Below, in pieces: positions 38,033 to 48,350 of a stretch of 64,000 bases of DNA; within the stretch, counting starts at the first letter, position 1, and each line of letters starts with the position of its first letter. Below the pieces are notes generated by a model. The model made no database searches, had not been told where the DNA came from, and worked only from the letters and a program-made list of their open reading frames with translations. Position numbers and translations under genes: made by a program. This DNA comes from Saprospiraceae bacterium (GTDB taxonomy: Bacteria > Bacteroidota > Bacteroidia > Chitinophagales > Saprospiraceae): positions 62,001 to 126,000 of the forward strand of contig JADJWN010000012.1 in NCBI GenBank assembly GCA_016716335.1, read 5' to 3'.

Positions 38033-38395
38033 TTAGTCTGTTATGACCAGAGGAATCATTTTGGAGGCTTTATTGCCGGCAGCATCTGTAGCTGTGATTT
38101 CCAGAGACACATTGCCGGTCTGTTGAGTAGCCGGAATACTGAATTTTTCGCTGAATTCATGCCTTTTAGGACTGTTGAATGTCGTAATGGAAAATCCGGT
38201 ACCAATGTTTATTTGCTTCAATTGCGTATCGTCTGTCACCACTCCCGCCACCGTAAATTCAGTACCTTTTTTCAGGGTTGTATTATCTGCCGGAGAGCTT
38301 ATGGTAATGGAGGGTGGAGTTTCATCCTTTTTCTCACAGGAAGTAAAAATGAAAATTCCTGCCAAAATCAATATAGAAAGCCATCTGAAATTCAT
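38033..38395 (-). CDS. Lipoprotein with Ig-like fold
   Basis: 120 residues: a signal peptide ending in FIFTSC (lipobox) and a single beta-sandwich domain (PPSITISSPADNTTLKKGTE, then VSLEITATDAAGNKASKMIP), a DUF4625/Big-type domain common in Bacteroidota surface lipoproteins. It is followed downstream by the mevalonate kinase gene on the same strand, but upstream and downstream gaps suggest separate transcription. Function unknown. Confidence 0.75.
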   Translation of the reverse strand: MNFRWLSILILAGIFIFTSCEKKDETPPSITISSPADNTTLKKGTEFTVAGVVTDDTQLKQINIGTGFSITTFNSPKRHEFSEKFSIPATQQTGNVSLEITATDAAGNKASKMIPLVITD

Positions 38396-38509
38396 AACTA
38401 CAATTTGTAATGGTCAAACAATCTAATATCAACCTCATACTCATGAAAATGTTGAAGAAAAATGAGATAAGATCAGAATACTATGCTGATACAAGGAAGT
38501 ATGAAAATT

Positions 38510-39400
38510 TCATATTTGTACAATGTCGAAATGAAAAGTTAACTCTTTAATACCTTCCAACTCTCTCGTCAGACCCAACAGCATTCCGCCTCCACCGGCG
38601 CCACACAGTTTCAAATGATAGCGGTCGGTGTTTATTCCTTTTTTCCAAAGCTCCCTGAATTCTTCAGGTATAAAATCAAAAAATGCCCTGTATTGTATTT
38701 CACTGATTTGTCTGAACTTTGCATATAGCTCTTTGCTATTATTGTTCCTCAATGCATCTATGATACTCTCGTTTATTTTTTCCAGTCTTCTTATTGCTTC
38801 ATGAAAAGAGGGGTCTTTAGCCATTTTCTCCCTGAAAATATTCACCCAATGCGAAGTGCTTCTTTGTATTCCGGTATCAATCAGAAAATATTTTAGTTCC
38901 GGATTGCTTAAAGGTTCTGTATCCGAAACCATCACGTCCTCTCCCCGGGTAAAAACTGTCTGATCCAGGTAGCTCACCAAAGGATCTATACCTGAGGATT
39001 TTCCATGGAAAAATGACTCCATCCGACCCAGCAGTGCTTTTAATTCCGACAGTTGAAGATCTTGCTTTACAGTAAAAAATGTATCGTAAAAGCCTGCCAC
39101 GAGAGCCCCACTGCTCCCAAGACCATATCCCTCAGGAATCTCCGATTTAAACTGCAGCCCTTCATGCAGCATTTGTTCGAATGCCTTTAATTCTTTTTTC
39201 GAAAATCCCCTGTTTTCCATAGCAGCCACATATACGGCGAAATCAAGCAATTTTTCAGCATAAGGCTTCGAATAATGGCCAATCTGCCACTTTCCCGAAA
39301 AGTGCGGCAAAGGCACCGCAAGGGCAGATCCTCCGAGGGTAACCGTGTATTCTCCAAACAAAAGCAGTTTGGCCTTGTACGATTTTGATAAGTTTTTCAA
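38510..39400 (-). CDS. GHMP kinase, mevalonate kinase-like
   Basis: About 296 residues: KAKLLLFGEYTVTLGGSALA (motif 1), EGYGLGSSGALVAGFYDTF (ATP-binding motif 2), ESFFHGKSSGIDPLVSYLDQ and KLCGAGGGGMLLGL (motif 3). These fit mevalonate kinase, ATP-dependent phosphorylation in the mevalonate route to isoprenoids. No other mevalonate gene is adjacent, so the step is inferred from family. I start at the TTG at 39398-39400, because the GTG at 39469 would put the divergent promoter inside the coding region. No ATG fits. Confidence 0.8.
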   Translation of the reverse strand: MKNLSKSYKAKLLLFGEYTVTLGGSALAVPLPHFSGKWQIGHYSKPYAEKLLDFAVYVAAMENRGFSKKELKAFEQMLHEGLQFKSEIPEGYGLGSSGALVAGFYDTFFTVKQDLQLSELKALLGRMESFFHGKSSGIDPLVSYLDQTVFTRGEDVMVSDTEPLSNPELKYFLIDTGIQRSTSHWVNIFREKMAKDPSFHEAIRRLEKINESIIDALRNNNSKELYAKFRQISEIQYRAFFDFIPEEFRELWKKGINTDRYHLKLCGAGGGGMLLGLTRELEGIKELTFHFDIVQI

Positions 39401-39410
39401 TGAGTATGAT

Positions 39411-39440
39411 TTTGTTGCTTTTGGATTAAATGTATCTTTG
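39411..39440 (+). promoter_or_regulatory. Promoter of the 51-residue membrane protein
   Basis: TTTG at 39411-39414 and TATCTTTG at 39433-39440, 18 bases apart. Transcription would start near 39445, about 30 bases before the ATG at 39476. Confidence 0.6.
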
Positions 39441-39475
39441 CCATCATTTTTATCAACAAATAGAATCACAAGTAT

Positions 39476-39631
39476 ATGAATACTGCTTCAGAAAATGTAA
39501 AAACCTATTGGCTTTACACCTTGCTTTCCTTAGTTGCTACGATAGCTTTTCTGATGTTTAAGCCGGAGTGGTTCTGGATATGTCTGCCCCCGCTGCTTAC
39601 CTACTTTGTGAAGGCAATGCGCTGGATGTAA
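39476..39631 (+). CDS. Small 51-residue membrane protein
   Basis: The frame at 39476-39631 encodes 51 residues with two hydrophobic segments (YWLYTLLSLVATIAFLMFK and WFWICLPPLLTYFVKAM) joined by a short KPEW turn. It is preceded by a good promoter and lies in the divergent gap between mevalonate kinase and a barrel protein. I recall similar short Bacteroidota proteins with a PEWFW motif but cannot name a family. Function unknown. Confidence 0.65.
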   Translation: MNTASENVKTYWLYTLLSLVATIAFLMFKPEWFWICLPPLLTYFVKAMRWM

Positions 39632-39647
39632 GTATTTCCCGCAGGAA

Positions 39648-40376
39648 TCAGTCTTCATAAATAACCCTACGCAGAAACCGGATACCTATTTTAGCTTCTA
39701 TACTCAGATTGCGCACCTGTCTCAGTTCCAGACTGACTCTTTGAAAGGTTATGGGGTCTATCACATTGGGGATGGGTGGTTGTTCATACTGAAATGACAA
39801 ATCAGGACTGATGGTGATATCCAGAAAGAGGTCTGACAACTCGGTAACCGGCTTGATAAATCCTCCTCCAAAACTTACCCCATAATTGAACTTCCTCACA
39901 AATTCATTCATAGGATAAAAGAGGTTGTTGAATATCTTATAGTCATCCAGATTGGTGCTTACCGTATATTCTCCTCTCAGCCCCACATGATAATACGGAA
40001 AAACAGATTTGTTGATACTGAATGTTTTTCTCGCTCCCGCCTCCAATACCAGATTATTGAACCGAAAACCTTGCTGTGTCTCAAACAAATTGTTGAAACT
40101 GACAAACCGGATAGAACTCCCTCGGGTATGATACCCAAACTGAGCGTAGAGCGAGCCTCTGTTAAACTCATCAAAACTCTCAATGAATATATCTCCATTA
40201 AGACTGAAAATCGGATCACGGTTGATATTTTGGGTCAGACCATTGCCCCAGCTCTGAAAGTTCATACCTCCGCCTCCTTTGGCTCCAAACCAGAAACTCT
40301 GACCATTGCCCGACACCTGAAATAAAATTGCAAAAAGCAAGACTTTGATTACTGTCGGTATCGGACTGATTCGCAT
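39648..40376 (-). CDS. Outer membrane beta-barrel protein (porin-like)
   Basis: 242 residues: signal peptide (VIKVLLFAILFQVSGNGQS) and an eight-stranded barrel pattern (SFWFGAKGGGGMNFQSW, RGSLYAQFGYHTRGSSIRFV, RRVIYED at the end). It fits PorT-type or other Bacteroidota outer membrane barrel families. No enzyme motif is visible. It converges with the small membrane protein, with 16 bases between stops. Confidence 0.75.
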   Translation of the reverse strand: MRISPIPTVIKVLLFAILFQVSGNGQSFWFGAKGGGGMNFQSWGNGLTQNINRDPIFSLNGDIFIESFDEFNRGSLYAQFGYHTRGSSIRFVSFNNLFETQQGFRFNNLVLEAGARKTFSINKSVFPYYHVGLRGEYTVSTNLDDYKIFNNLFYPMNEFVRKFNYGVSFGGGFIKPVTELSDLFLDITISPDLSFQYEQPPIPNVIDPITFQRVSLELRQVRNLSIEAKIGIRFLRRVIYED

Positions 40377-40527
40377 TTCAGGAATATTTGCTTGAATTTA
40401 CTTAAATTGATTTTAAATAAGGGTCTGGTTTAATCTGAACTTTAAATTTTTAAAACATTTTGTACATTAATTTGTTTCTGCACGTCTGAAAAACTTAACC
40501 TTATCTATTTATCCATTGATTATTGCC

Positions 40528-41421
40528 ATGGTGGGCTATTCTATAAAAGACCTCGAAAATCTCTCCGGCCTCAAAGCGCACACCCTGCGTATTTGGGAGA
40601 AGAGGTATGGCATAATTAAACCGCAGCGTACAGAAACCAATATCAGATATTATGGTGATGAAGATCTGCAAAAGATCCTGAATATCTCACTGCTCAACCG
40701 CAAGGGTATCAAGATTTCGAAAATCGCCGGTATGACCAATGAAGAGCTCAAACAAAAAGTGGCAGAGATCACAGAGGTAGGGTCGGAGTTTCAGGATCAG
40801 GTGGACTCTATGATGATGGCCATATTTGAGCTCAACGAATCCAAATTCAATATTATCCTCGACCACCATATACAGTCTGAAGGATTCGAAACCACCATGC
40901 ATCATATTGTGTATCCATTGCTGGATAAACTCAGTACCATGTGGATCGCCGGCTCCGTCAAGCGGGTTCATGAAACATTTGTCATCAATATCATCAAACG
41001 CAAAATCATTGTGGCTATTGATAAGATCAAAAAACCGGATTCTCACAAAGTACCCCGGTTTTTAATCTACCTGCCCGAAAATGAAAGCCATGAGCTGAGC
41101 CTGCTTTTTCTCCATTTCATATTATCTAAATACGGCGCAGAGGTGCTCAACATGGGTAGCAATGTAAGTCTGATCGATATCCTCGAAGCCAAAAATATTT
41201 ATCACCCGGATTACATATTTACCATATTTAATGACAGCTTTGCCGAAAGCCCCCTTCAACCCTACATCCAGCAGCTTGCTCAAAACAGTACGGAGACCCG
41301 GATACTGATTTCAGGTTTTCAGACAGTGAATCAAAATTTATCCCTTCCACCCAATGTTCAGATAATTCCCGGTATAGAAAATATAAAGTCACTGCTTCAT
41401 AGTCTTAAAAACGGGAATTAA
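40528..41421 (+). CDS. MerR-family regulator with B12-binding-like C-terminus
   Basis: 297 residues: an N-terminal MerR winged helix (MVGYSIKDLENLSGLKAHTL, RIWEKRYGIIKPQRTETNIR, YYGDEDLQKILNIS), then a four-helix B12-binding-cap domain and a Rossmann-like domain (LPENESHELSLLFLHFILSK). This is the CarH/LitR layout, in which B12 can act as a light sensor. The His in NESHELSL is kept. The cap helix reads VHETFVINII where the usual motif has E-H-F, so B12 binding may be altered. I use the ATG at 40528, not the TTG at 40516. No carotenoid genes are adjacent. Confidence 0.85.
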   Translation: MVGYSIKDLENLSGLKAHTLRIWEKRYGIIKPQRTETNIRYYGDEDLQKILNISLLNRKGIKISKIAGMTNEELKQKVAEITEVGSEFQDQVDSMMMAIFELNESKFNIILDHHIQSEGFETTMHHIVYPLLDKLSTMWIAGSVKRVHETFVINIIKRKIIVAIDKIKKPDSHKVPRFLIYLPENESHELSLLFLHFILSKYGAEVLNMGSNVSLIDILEAKNIYHPDYIFTIFNDSFAESPLQPYIQQLAQNSTETRILISGFQTVNQNLSLPPNVQIIPGIENIKSLLHSLKNGN

Positions 41422-41565
41422 CAAGTTGTTGTGATATATTAGGCTTTATCACAAAACAATAAGGGTTTTATGTCGTTTATACACTATTTTAAGGCTCAAA
41501 TATTTTGTTTGGGCATTTGTTTCAACAAGTATTTTCAAATTATTTAAAAATTAAAAACACTTAAA

Positions 41566-42252
41566 ATGAAGAACATCTTAAAATTGGCTTTTCTTTTCGT
41601 TGCGCTTTCAGCAATGGTTGTATCGTGCAAAAACAAAGTTGATGGTGACGCTGCCGGCGTAGGAGAGGCAGGCGATGTAGCTGCCGCAATGGGTGACGCT
41701 TACACCACGGATGCCACCAGAGCTAAAATCATGTGGGAGGGTTCAAAACCTACCGGAAAACACAATGGTACCGTGAATATCTCTGAAGGTACTTTGTATG
41801 TAAAAGACGGTGCAGTAACCGGTGGCTCTTTTACTATTGACATGAATTCTATCATAGTAAGCGACCTGCAAGGAGAATGGAAGGACAAACTCGAAGCACA
41901 CCTCAAGGGTACTGCAAATGAAGGTAAAACTGACTTCTTCAATGTTACCCAGTATCCTACCGGTAAATTTGAAATCACTAAAATCACAGGCCTTACAGAC
42001 GACAGCAATGCCAATGCTTTGGTGTATGGAAACCTGACCTTGCTGGATGTAACCAAAGAAGTAAGCTTCAAAGCTACCATTTCTGTTTCTGAAAACACCG
42101 TGGTGGTCAACACTCCTCCATTCACCATCAACAGGACTGACTGGGGTATTAAGTACGGTTCAAAGACTTTCTTTGACAATCTGAAAGATAATGTCATAGA
42201 CGATAACATCGGCCTCACCATCAATCTTGAGGCTACAAAACCGGCTATGTAA
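41566..42252 (+). CDS. YceI-family lipoprotein
   Basis: 228 residues: a lipobox (LSAMVVSC) with Cys near residue 21, a Gly/Ala/Asp-rich linker, and a YceI lipocalin-like domain (AKIMWEGSKPTGKHNGTVNI, GGSFTIDMNSIIVSDLQGEW, FFNVTQYPTGKFEITKITGL, RTDWGIKYGSKTFF). YceI proteins bind long isoprenoid or lipid chains. A terminator follows at 42282-42317. Expression signals upstream are not clear. Confidence 0.92.
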   Translation: MKNILKLAFLFVALSAMVVSCKNKVDGDAAGVGEAGDVAAAMGDAYTTDATRAKIMWEGSKPTGKHNGTVNISEGTLYVKDGAVTGGSFTIDMNSIIVSDLQGEWKDKLEAHLKGTANEGKTDFFNVTQYPTGKFEITKITGLTDDSNANALVYGNLTLLDVTKEVSFKATISVSENTVVVNTPPFTINRTDWGIKYGSKTFFDNLKDNVIDDNIGLTINLEATKPAM

Positions 42253-42281
42253 TCATATACTCCCGCGAATAATTTACAGCA

Positions 42282-42317
42282 AAAGGGTGGTTCTGACAGA
42301 GCCGCCCTTTTTGTTTT
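42282..42317 (+). terminator. Rho-independent terminator of the yceI-like gene
   Basis: AAAGGGTGGTTCT (42282-42294) pairs with AGAGCCGCCCTTT (42298-42310), 13 pairs including two G-T, followed by a T-rich tail. It lies 30 bases after the stop. Confidence 0.85.
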
Positions 42318-42401
42318 TAAAATTGCCTGCCTTATATATTTTGAAAAAAAATATGCAAAAAATACCCCTTACCAAAAATACATCCAAGCTTCCCTTGTGC
42401 A

Positions 42402-42409
42402 TACTTTTG
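42402..42409 (+). promoter_or_regulatory. Predicted -7 element for the dockerin-T9SS protein
   Basis: TACTTTTG matches TAnnTTTG about 100 bases before the ATG; a leader of about 90 bases follows. In the leader, GCCTG (42459-42463) can pair with CAGGC (42471-42475) five bases ahead of a T8 run at 42481-42488. Confidence 0.4.
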
Positions 42410-42507
42410 CATCGATTCCCCACATCAAACAAGTAAATCTTATCTAAATCTGACTACGGCCTGAAAGACGCAGGCTAAGATTTTTTTTAACCAAAACTCT
42501 TTTACTT

Positions 42508-45500
42508 ATGGTAAAACAAGATTTACTTACCTCGCGTAAGGGGTCTCCGGTATGGTTATTTGTACTGTTGAGCCTCTTTCTCACACTGCCTTTTCAGAAA
42601 GGCCAAAGTCAACAAGCCATGGCATGCAACGGCCAGGTGAATGTTTCACTCGACCAAAACTGTCAGGTCAGAATTCTTCCTGACATGGTACTCGAGGGCA
42701 ATATTCTTTTACAGGGTCCTCCGTTTCAGATCCGTGTAAGCGGTATTACACCCACAGTGCCTTACACACACCCGCTGGTTACCAAGCCGGGATTTTACAG
42801 TGTTACTGTGACCAACAGTCAGGGCAACTCCTGCTGGGGTAACATGCTCGTTGAGGACAAGCTTCCTCCTGTGGTGACCTGCAGATGTCCGGAAGGTAAT
42901 CAGGACGAAGAATGTACATTTCTTTGTACAGACGAAGCTGCATTTCTGGCAGGTACACTGAATTATCCCAGACCAACGGCAGTAGATGCCTGTACAGCCA
43001 CTTCAGTGGTAACTTCCGATCATGTAATTAATTTTGATTGCGGGGATAAGATCATCCGCAGAACCTGGATTTTTACAGATGCCAACGGGAATACGGCCCC
43101 TGCCTGTGTGACAGAGTACAGATTTCTGAGAGCCAACATTTATGATCACCTCACTCCGCCGTATCCGGCTGTGCAGTTGACCTGTGGAGCTGATGTAAGC
43201 ATGCAGGCCATTTTCAATTTCATCAAAGCTAAAAGATTCCCTGAATTAAGAGCTTTGTACCGAAGTCAGGTGCCTGGCACCTACCCCAACAATGCAGCAG
43301 CAGATGCAGCGGCTGACAGAGATGCTACCACCGAGGCTACCCGATCTGCATGGCCAACTGTCAATGGTGTACCTATCACAGCTCATGTGTGCAATATTAT
43401 GGCTGCAAAGCAGGATACTGAAGTGGCTGCCTGTGCGCCTGCCTGCCACAAGAGCAAGAAAGTCATCAGAGTCTGGACCATCATTGACTGGTGTACCGGT
43501 GCTACCCGTACAGTAACCCAGATTATCAAGGCCACAGACGATGAGGCACCTACTATCACCGCCAAAGATATCACTGTAAGTGTGGATCCGTGGGTGTGTG
43601 CAGGAAACTTCCTCATGCCTGCTCCGGATATCCTTCATGACAATTGCGATGACAATCCTACCTACACCGTAAAAGGGCCTATCGGAGTGCAGATCCGCTT
43701 TGATATCCCGAGCAAACGATGGCTCGTGATTGGTGCACCCAAAGGAGTACATACTTTCACCTACGTGGCCAAAGACTGCTGCGACAATGAAGGCACCTTT
43801 GATGTCACAGTGACAGTATTAGACAGAACGCCGCCTGTAGCCATAGCCAAACAGTACATTGTCATATCGCTCACCACTGATGGTGACGGCCAGGGTACCG
43901 CCAAGTTGTTTGCCAACAGTGTGGATAATGGGTCATTTGACCAGTGCGGACCTGTAAAACTCGAAATCCGAAGAGAATACGATCCGGTGAGAGACGAGAT
44001 CGGTTGCGGCTACACCGGTAATTACACCTACAATGCGGATGGCCATCCTAATGATGGATCTTCCAATCCCAATGCACCTAATTATGATCCGGATGACGGA
44101 GCATATGTCAAATTCTGCTGTGCAGATATCACCAATACAGATGGTGCTGTACCCTTTGGTATAGTAAAGGTATGGATGAGAGTATGGGATGATGGTGATA
44201 TGAATGGTGTCTTCGGCTCAGCCGGTGACAATTACAATGAAACATGGGTGGAGGTAAGAGTGGAAGACAAATTGCCGCCTAAGATTGTGTGCCCGCCCGA
44301 TGTGACCATTGCATGTAATGATGATCACAGAGACCTCAACAGAACAGGAAGAGCCACCGCTTTCTCCAACTGCAGCGGTCTGGAGACTGAGTTTACGGAT
44401 GCTTCTTTCCTCAATAGCTGCGGCACCGGTTTTGTACTCAGAACCTGGAGAATCAAAAACAGACCTAATGTCGTTTGCACTCAGAGAATTACCAAAAACA
44501 ATCCATTCCCACTGTTCTCAGGCAGCATCATCTGGCCTCCGGACAGAACCACTGACTGTGCTACTCCGGTAAATTCTGACAAACCGACATGGACTGCCGG
44601 ACCTTGTGATCAGATCGGGTACATTTCAAGAGTGATACCTTCTATTTTGAAGGAGATGCCTGTCTGAAAATTCTCAACAGGTGGACTGTCATAGACTGGT
44701 GTCAGTACGATCCTAATGCCACCTATCCATTGGGCTATTACACCAGAACACAGACCATCAAGGTGGTGGACAATGTGAAGCCTACACTGGGTGCTTGCGC
44801 AGACCTGATGTTTGAAGTCAATGACAATAACGATGCAGACAATGACGGCAATCTGTGCGAAAGGAAAAATCTTACGCTCACCCAAACCGCCACAGATCAG
44901 GGACAATGCGCTTCTGACTGGCTGAAGTGGGTGGTATTTGTGGATCTCTGGGGTGACGGCACTAATGACTATGAGTTTTCCAGCTTCCTGCCGAATACAG
45001 ACAATACATTCAATGATACCAACGGAAACGGTATTCCGGACAGATACGTAGGACCTACAGGCAATGGAGGTACTGTATCCATTACCATTCCTGAAGATAT
45101 TGTGGGCAGTATGTCCAATCACAAAGTGCGATGGACGGTATCTGATGGTTGTGGCAACGTGACTTCCTGTACACAAAACTTTATGGTAGTGGATAAGAAG
45201 AAGCCTACTCCTTACTGTCTGAATATCAGCTCTGCGCTGATGCTCAACGGTATGGTCGAGCTTTGGGCTGTGGACTTTAACATCGGTTCGTTTGACAACT
45301 GTACACCTAAAAACCGATTGCTCTACACCTTCAACAACCAGCATCCGGTATTGAGCAAACTGAATCAGGTGCACTTCTTCAAGGGCAACGGACAGGATGC
45401 AACCCTTGCTGAGTACAATGCTGGAAATGCACAGAAGTGGTTGCCTTCAGCCAACAGCTCAGGCAGAATATTCAATTGTTCACATCTGCCGGGCGTAGAT

Positions 45501-46815
45501 GTCACTATGACTGTATGGGATGAAAAGCTCAATTTCGAATTCTGTCTCGTGAGACTCAATCTTGCAGATAATCAGGGAGCTTGTGGCGGTGGTTCAGGCC
45601 ATGTCACCATCAGCGGTAAGACCACAACCCAGCAGGGCGAAAATCTGGCTAATGCTCAGGTAGTACTTACCAATGCGTTCCCTGAAATGACAAGAACGCA
45701 GATGACCAGCCAGGACGGTAGTTATGCTTTCACCAACACTCCTGTGAATTATGACTATGAAATCAGGGGTAACAAAAATGACGATTACCTGAATGGAGTA
45801 AGCACACTCGACCTGGTACTCATGCAGCGTCACATTCTGGGATTTGAGCAGTTTACAAATGCCTATCAGTCCATTGCAGGGGATGTCAATAAAGACGAAA
45901 AGGTGACAGCTTCTGATATCGTGGAGCTGAGAAAGCTCATCCTCGGGGTTTACAACACATTGCCCAATAACTCCAGCTGGAGATTTGTCAATGCGCAGCA
46001 GATTTTCAATGATATGCACAATCCATGGCCGGTATTTGAGTCCATCAACATCAATGATCTGTCTTACAATATGATCAATCAGGACTTTGTAGCTAAAAGT
46101 CGGGGACATCAATAACTCTGCCAGCACAAATGTCCAAAGTGGTGAGCTTGAAGCCAGAAGTGTGGTGAGTCTCATCGCTGAAAACCAGAGTGTGACAGCC
46201 GGTCATGAATATCTGGTGAGCTTCCAGCCTGAGCAGAAGCAGAATGTATTCGGTTTCCAGTTTACTCTGGATCTGAAAAATGCAGAATTGGTAGATATTT
46301 TTGCAGGAAATCAGAGACTGACCAATGCAAATATTGCCAGACACGAAAATAACCGTTATACCGTAAGCTGGAATGATGCGACACCCATCAAAGCGTCTGA
46401 GGCCATCGCCATCCGTGTTGCATCCAAGACCTCCGGTATGTTATCTGACCTGTTTGAAGTGAATTCAGCTATTACAAAAGCAGAAATATACACCGGAGAA
46501 ACTCCGACAGCAGGCAAACTCTCCCTAAGGTTTGCCGGAACCAACAGCTCGGATCAGTTCACTCTGTATCAGAATGAGCCTAACCCATTCAAGGACCAGA
46601 CTGTAATCGCTTTTGAATTGCCTGAAGCGGGTGATGCCACACTGAGCATTCATGATGTAAACGGAAGAGAGATTTACAGACTTACAGGTAAATATGCCAA
46701 GGGCTACAATGAAGTACGCCTGAGCAGAAACGAAGTGAAAATGAGTGGTGTAATGATCTATAAGCTGGAAAGCGGATCTTATACTGCCACTAAAAAGATG
46801 ATCGGCCTCGAGTAA
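42508..46815 (+). pseudogene. Giant secreted protein with dockerin-like segment and T9SS sorting domain (frameshifted twice)
   Basis: About 1,435 residues after repair. A signal peptide (GSPVWLFVLLSLFLTLPFQKG), then HYR/Ig-like modules with repeated VEDKLPP/VVD-K-PP boundaries and many Cys pairs, a CarboxypepD-like domain (GHVTISGKTTTQQGENLANA, QDGSYAFTNTPVNYDYEI), a dockerin-like segment (GDVNKDEKVTASDIVELRKL) and a C-terminal T9SS type A domain (TLYQNEPNPFKDQTVIAFEL, ending TATKKMIGLE). Frame breaks: one base missing near 44628-44632 and one extra at the A4 run 46095-46098. Probably a cell-surface protein. A terminator follows the stop. Confidence 0.82.
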
Positions 46816-46842
46816 TAACAATTTGCTTAAATTAATTCCCTC

Positions 46843-46873
46843 GGGATGGCGCTGCAAGGTGCCATCCCTTTTT
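46843..46873 (+). terminator. Rho-independent terminator after the T9SS gene
   Basis: GGGATGGC (46843-46850) pairs with GCCATCCC (46861-46868), followed by T5. It marks the left border of the accessory island. Confidence 0.9.
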
Positions 46874-47021
46874 GAGTTTGGATGTCCTGACATTCAGGTA
46901 AAAGAATTTATACTTTGCAACCGAAACAAAAATTAGTTAATGTTGCAAATTATAATTTAAAACTTTTTTTCTTTGTTTATCGATTTTTGAGAGTTTCATT
47001 GCACACTTAAGAAACAACATT

Positions 47022-48350
47022 ATGGCATTAAATATCCAACATTTAGAAAACGAAATTATTGACCAGTATCTATATGATGAAAACCCAACTAGACCTTGGA
47101 TTATTGGGTTTAGTGGTGGAAAGGATTCCACAATGCTTTTACAATTAGTTTGGAATGCACTTAATAAAATTGATCCAATTTTGCAAACCAGGAAAATATA
47201 TATTGTTTGTAACGACACTTTGGTTGAAAATCCTAGGATTGTTAAATTTATCAGCAAAACTCTTATAAAAATACAAAAAGCGGCAGTTGATTACAATTTC
47301 CCAATAATTGTCGAACAAACTGCACCAAAACTAGAAGATAGTTTTTGGGTGCGCCTTATTGGTCTTGGCTATCCAGCACCGAATAAATTTTATCGCTGGT
47401 GCACTGAAAGACTGAAAATCAATCCGACAACAAGATTGATAACAGAAAAAATCAGTGAGAACGGAGAAGCAATCATTCTTCTTGGAACAAGAAGTGACGA
47501 AAGTGCAAATCGTGCAGCATCCATCAAACGACATGAAGTAAAAGGGCAGCGTTTGAGAAAACACCCATTGCCAAACGCTTACGTTTATACACCCATTAAA
47601 GATGTTACCACAAATGAATTGTGGCAATATTTGAATCAAGTGCCACCACCCTGGGGCGGAACGCATAAAGAGTTAGTTACGCTTTATCGCAATGCGAATA
47701 GTGGCGATTGTCCTTTGGTGATTGACGACACAACACCGAGTTGCGGAAACAGTCGATTTGGCTGTTGGGTTTGCACCGTTGTAAATAAAGACAAATCAAT
47801 GGAAGGACTCATTGACAACGGTGAAGAATGGATGCAGCCATTGGCAGACATTAGAAACTTTTTGATTGAAACAAGAGATAATCCTGAAATATATAGAGAA
47901 CAAAGAAGAAGAAATGGCGAGATTAAAGAGGGCACATGGGGACCTTACAAATTTGAAACTCGTGTTGAAATTCTGAAACGCATCTTAAAGGCTCAAAAAA
48001 TAATTCAAGAAACCGAAGGAATAGAATTAATAACACACCAAGAAATGGTGCTTATTCAATACCATTGGTTCAGAGATTGTTTTTTCAAAATCAAGGTATC
48101 AGATATTTATAACAGTATATTCAAAACACAAATTGATATGAGCAAACAAGAAGAAAAATTTAAACAGGAATCGGAGTTGCTGAAAGAATCATGTAAGCAA
48201 GAACCCAAAGATGTTGAGTTGATTCAAGACCTTTTGGCTTTGCAAAAAACCAAAACGCTTATGATACGTAAAAGAGGTTTGCAATCAGACATTGACAACC
48301 GCTTGAATCAGTTTATTGAAGAATTAAAGAATCCCGTTTATATGAATTAA
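47022..48350 (+). CDS. dndC: DndC-type phosphoadenosine phosphosulfate reductase-like sulfurtransferase
   Basis: 442 residues. PP-loop SGGKDST at 31-37 activates the substrate with ATP. RWCTERLK (Cys127) and the CGNSRFGCWVC cluster (Cys241, Cys248, Cys251) match the 4Fe-4S site of DndC. GTWGPYKFETRVEILKRILK is the family's WGPY signature. In Dnd systems DndC, with sulfur from DndA, replaces a non-bridging phosphate oxygen with sulfur. Here DndB, DndD and DndE are missing, so the product is unproven. It heads a plus-strand run of five genes that are AT-richer than the flanks. The 106-base gap to the HNH gene holds a repeat. Confidence 0.88.
   Translation: MALNIQHLENEIIDQYLYDENPTRPWIIGFSGGKDSTMLLQLVWNALNKIDPILQTRKIYIVCNDTLVENPRIVKFISKTLIKIQKAAVDYNFPIIVEQTAPKLEDSFWVRLIGLGYPAPNKFYRWCTERLKINPTTRLITEKISENGEAIILLGTRSDESANRAASIKRHEVKGQRLRKHPLPNAYVYTPIKDVTTNELWQYLNQVPPPWGGTHKELVTLYRNANSGDCPLVIDDTTPSCGNSRFGCWVCTVVNKDKSMEGLIDNGEEWMQPLADIRNFLIETRDNPEIYREQRRRNGEIKEGTWGPYKFETRVEILKRILKAQKIIQETEGIELITHQEMVLIQYHWFRDCFFKIKVSDIYNSIFKTQIDMSKQEEKFKQESELLKESCKQEPKDVELIQDLLALQKTKTLMIRKRGLQSDIDNRLNQFIEELKNPVYMN

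Noticed and set aside
42459..42488. Riboswitch or attenuator in the leader of the T9SS gene
   Set aside because: Only a 5-bp stem with a T run five bases away; too weak to call.
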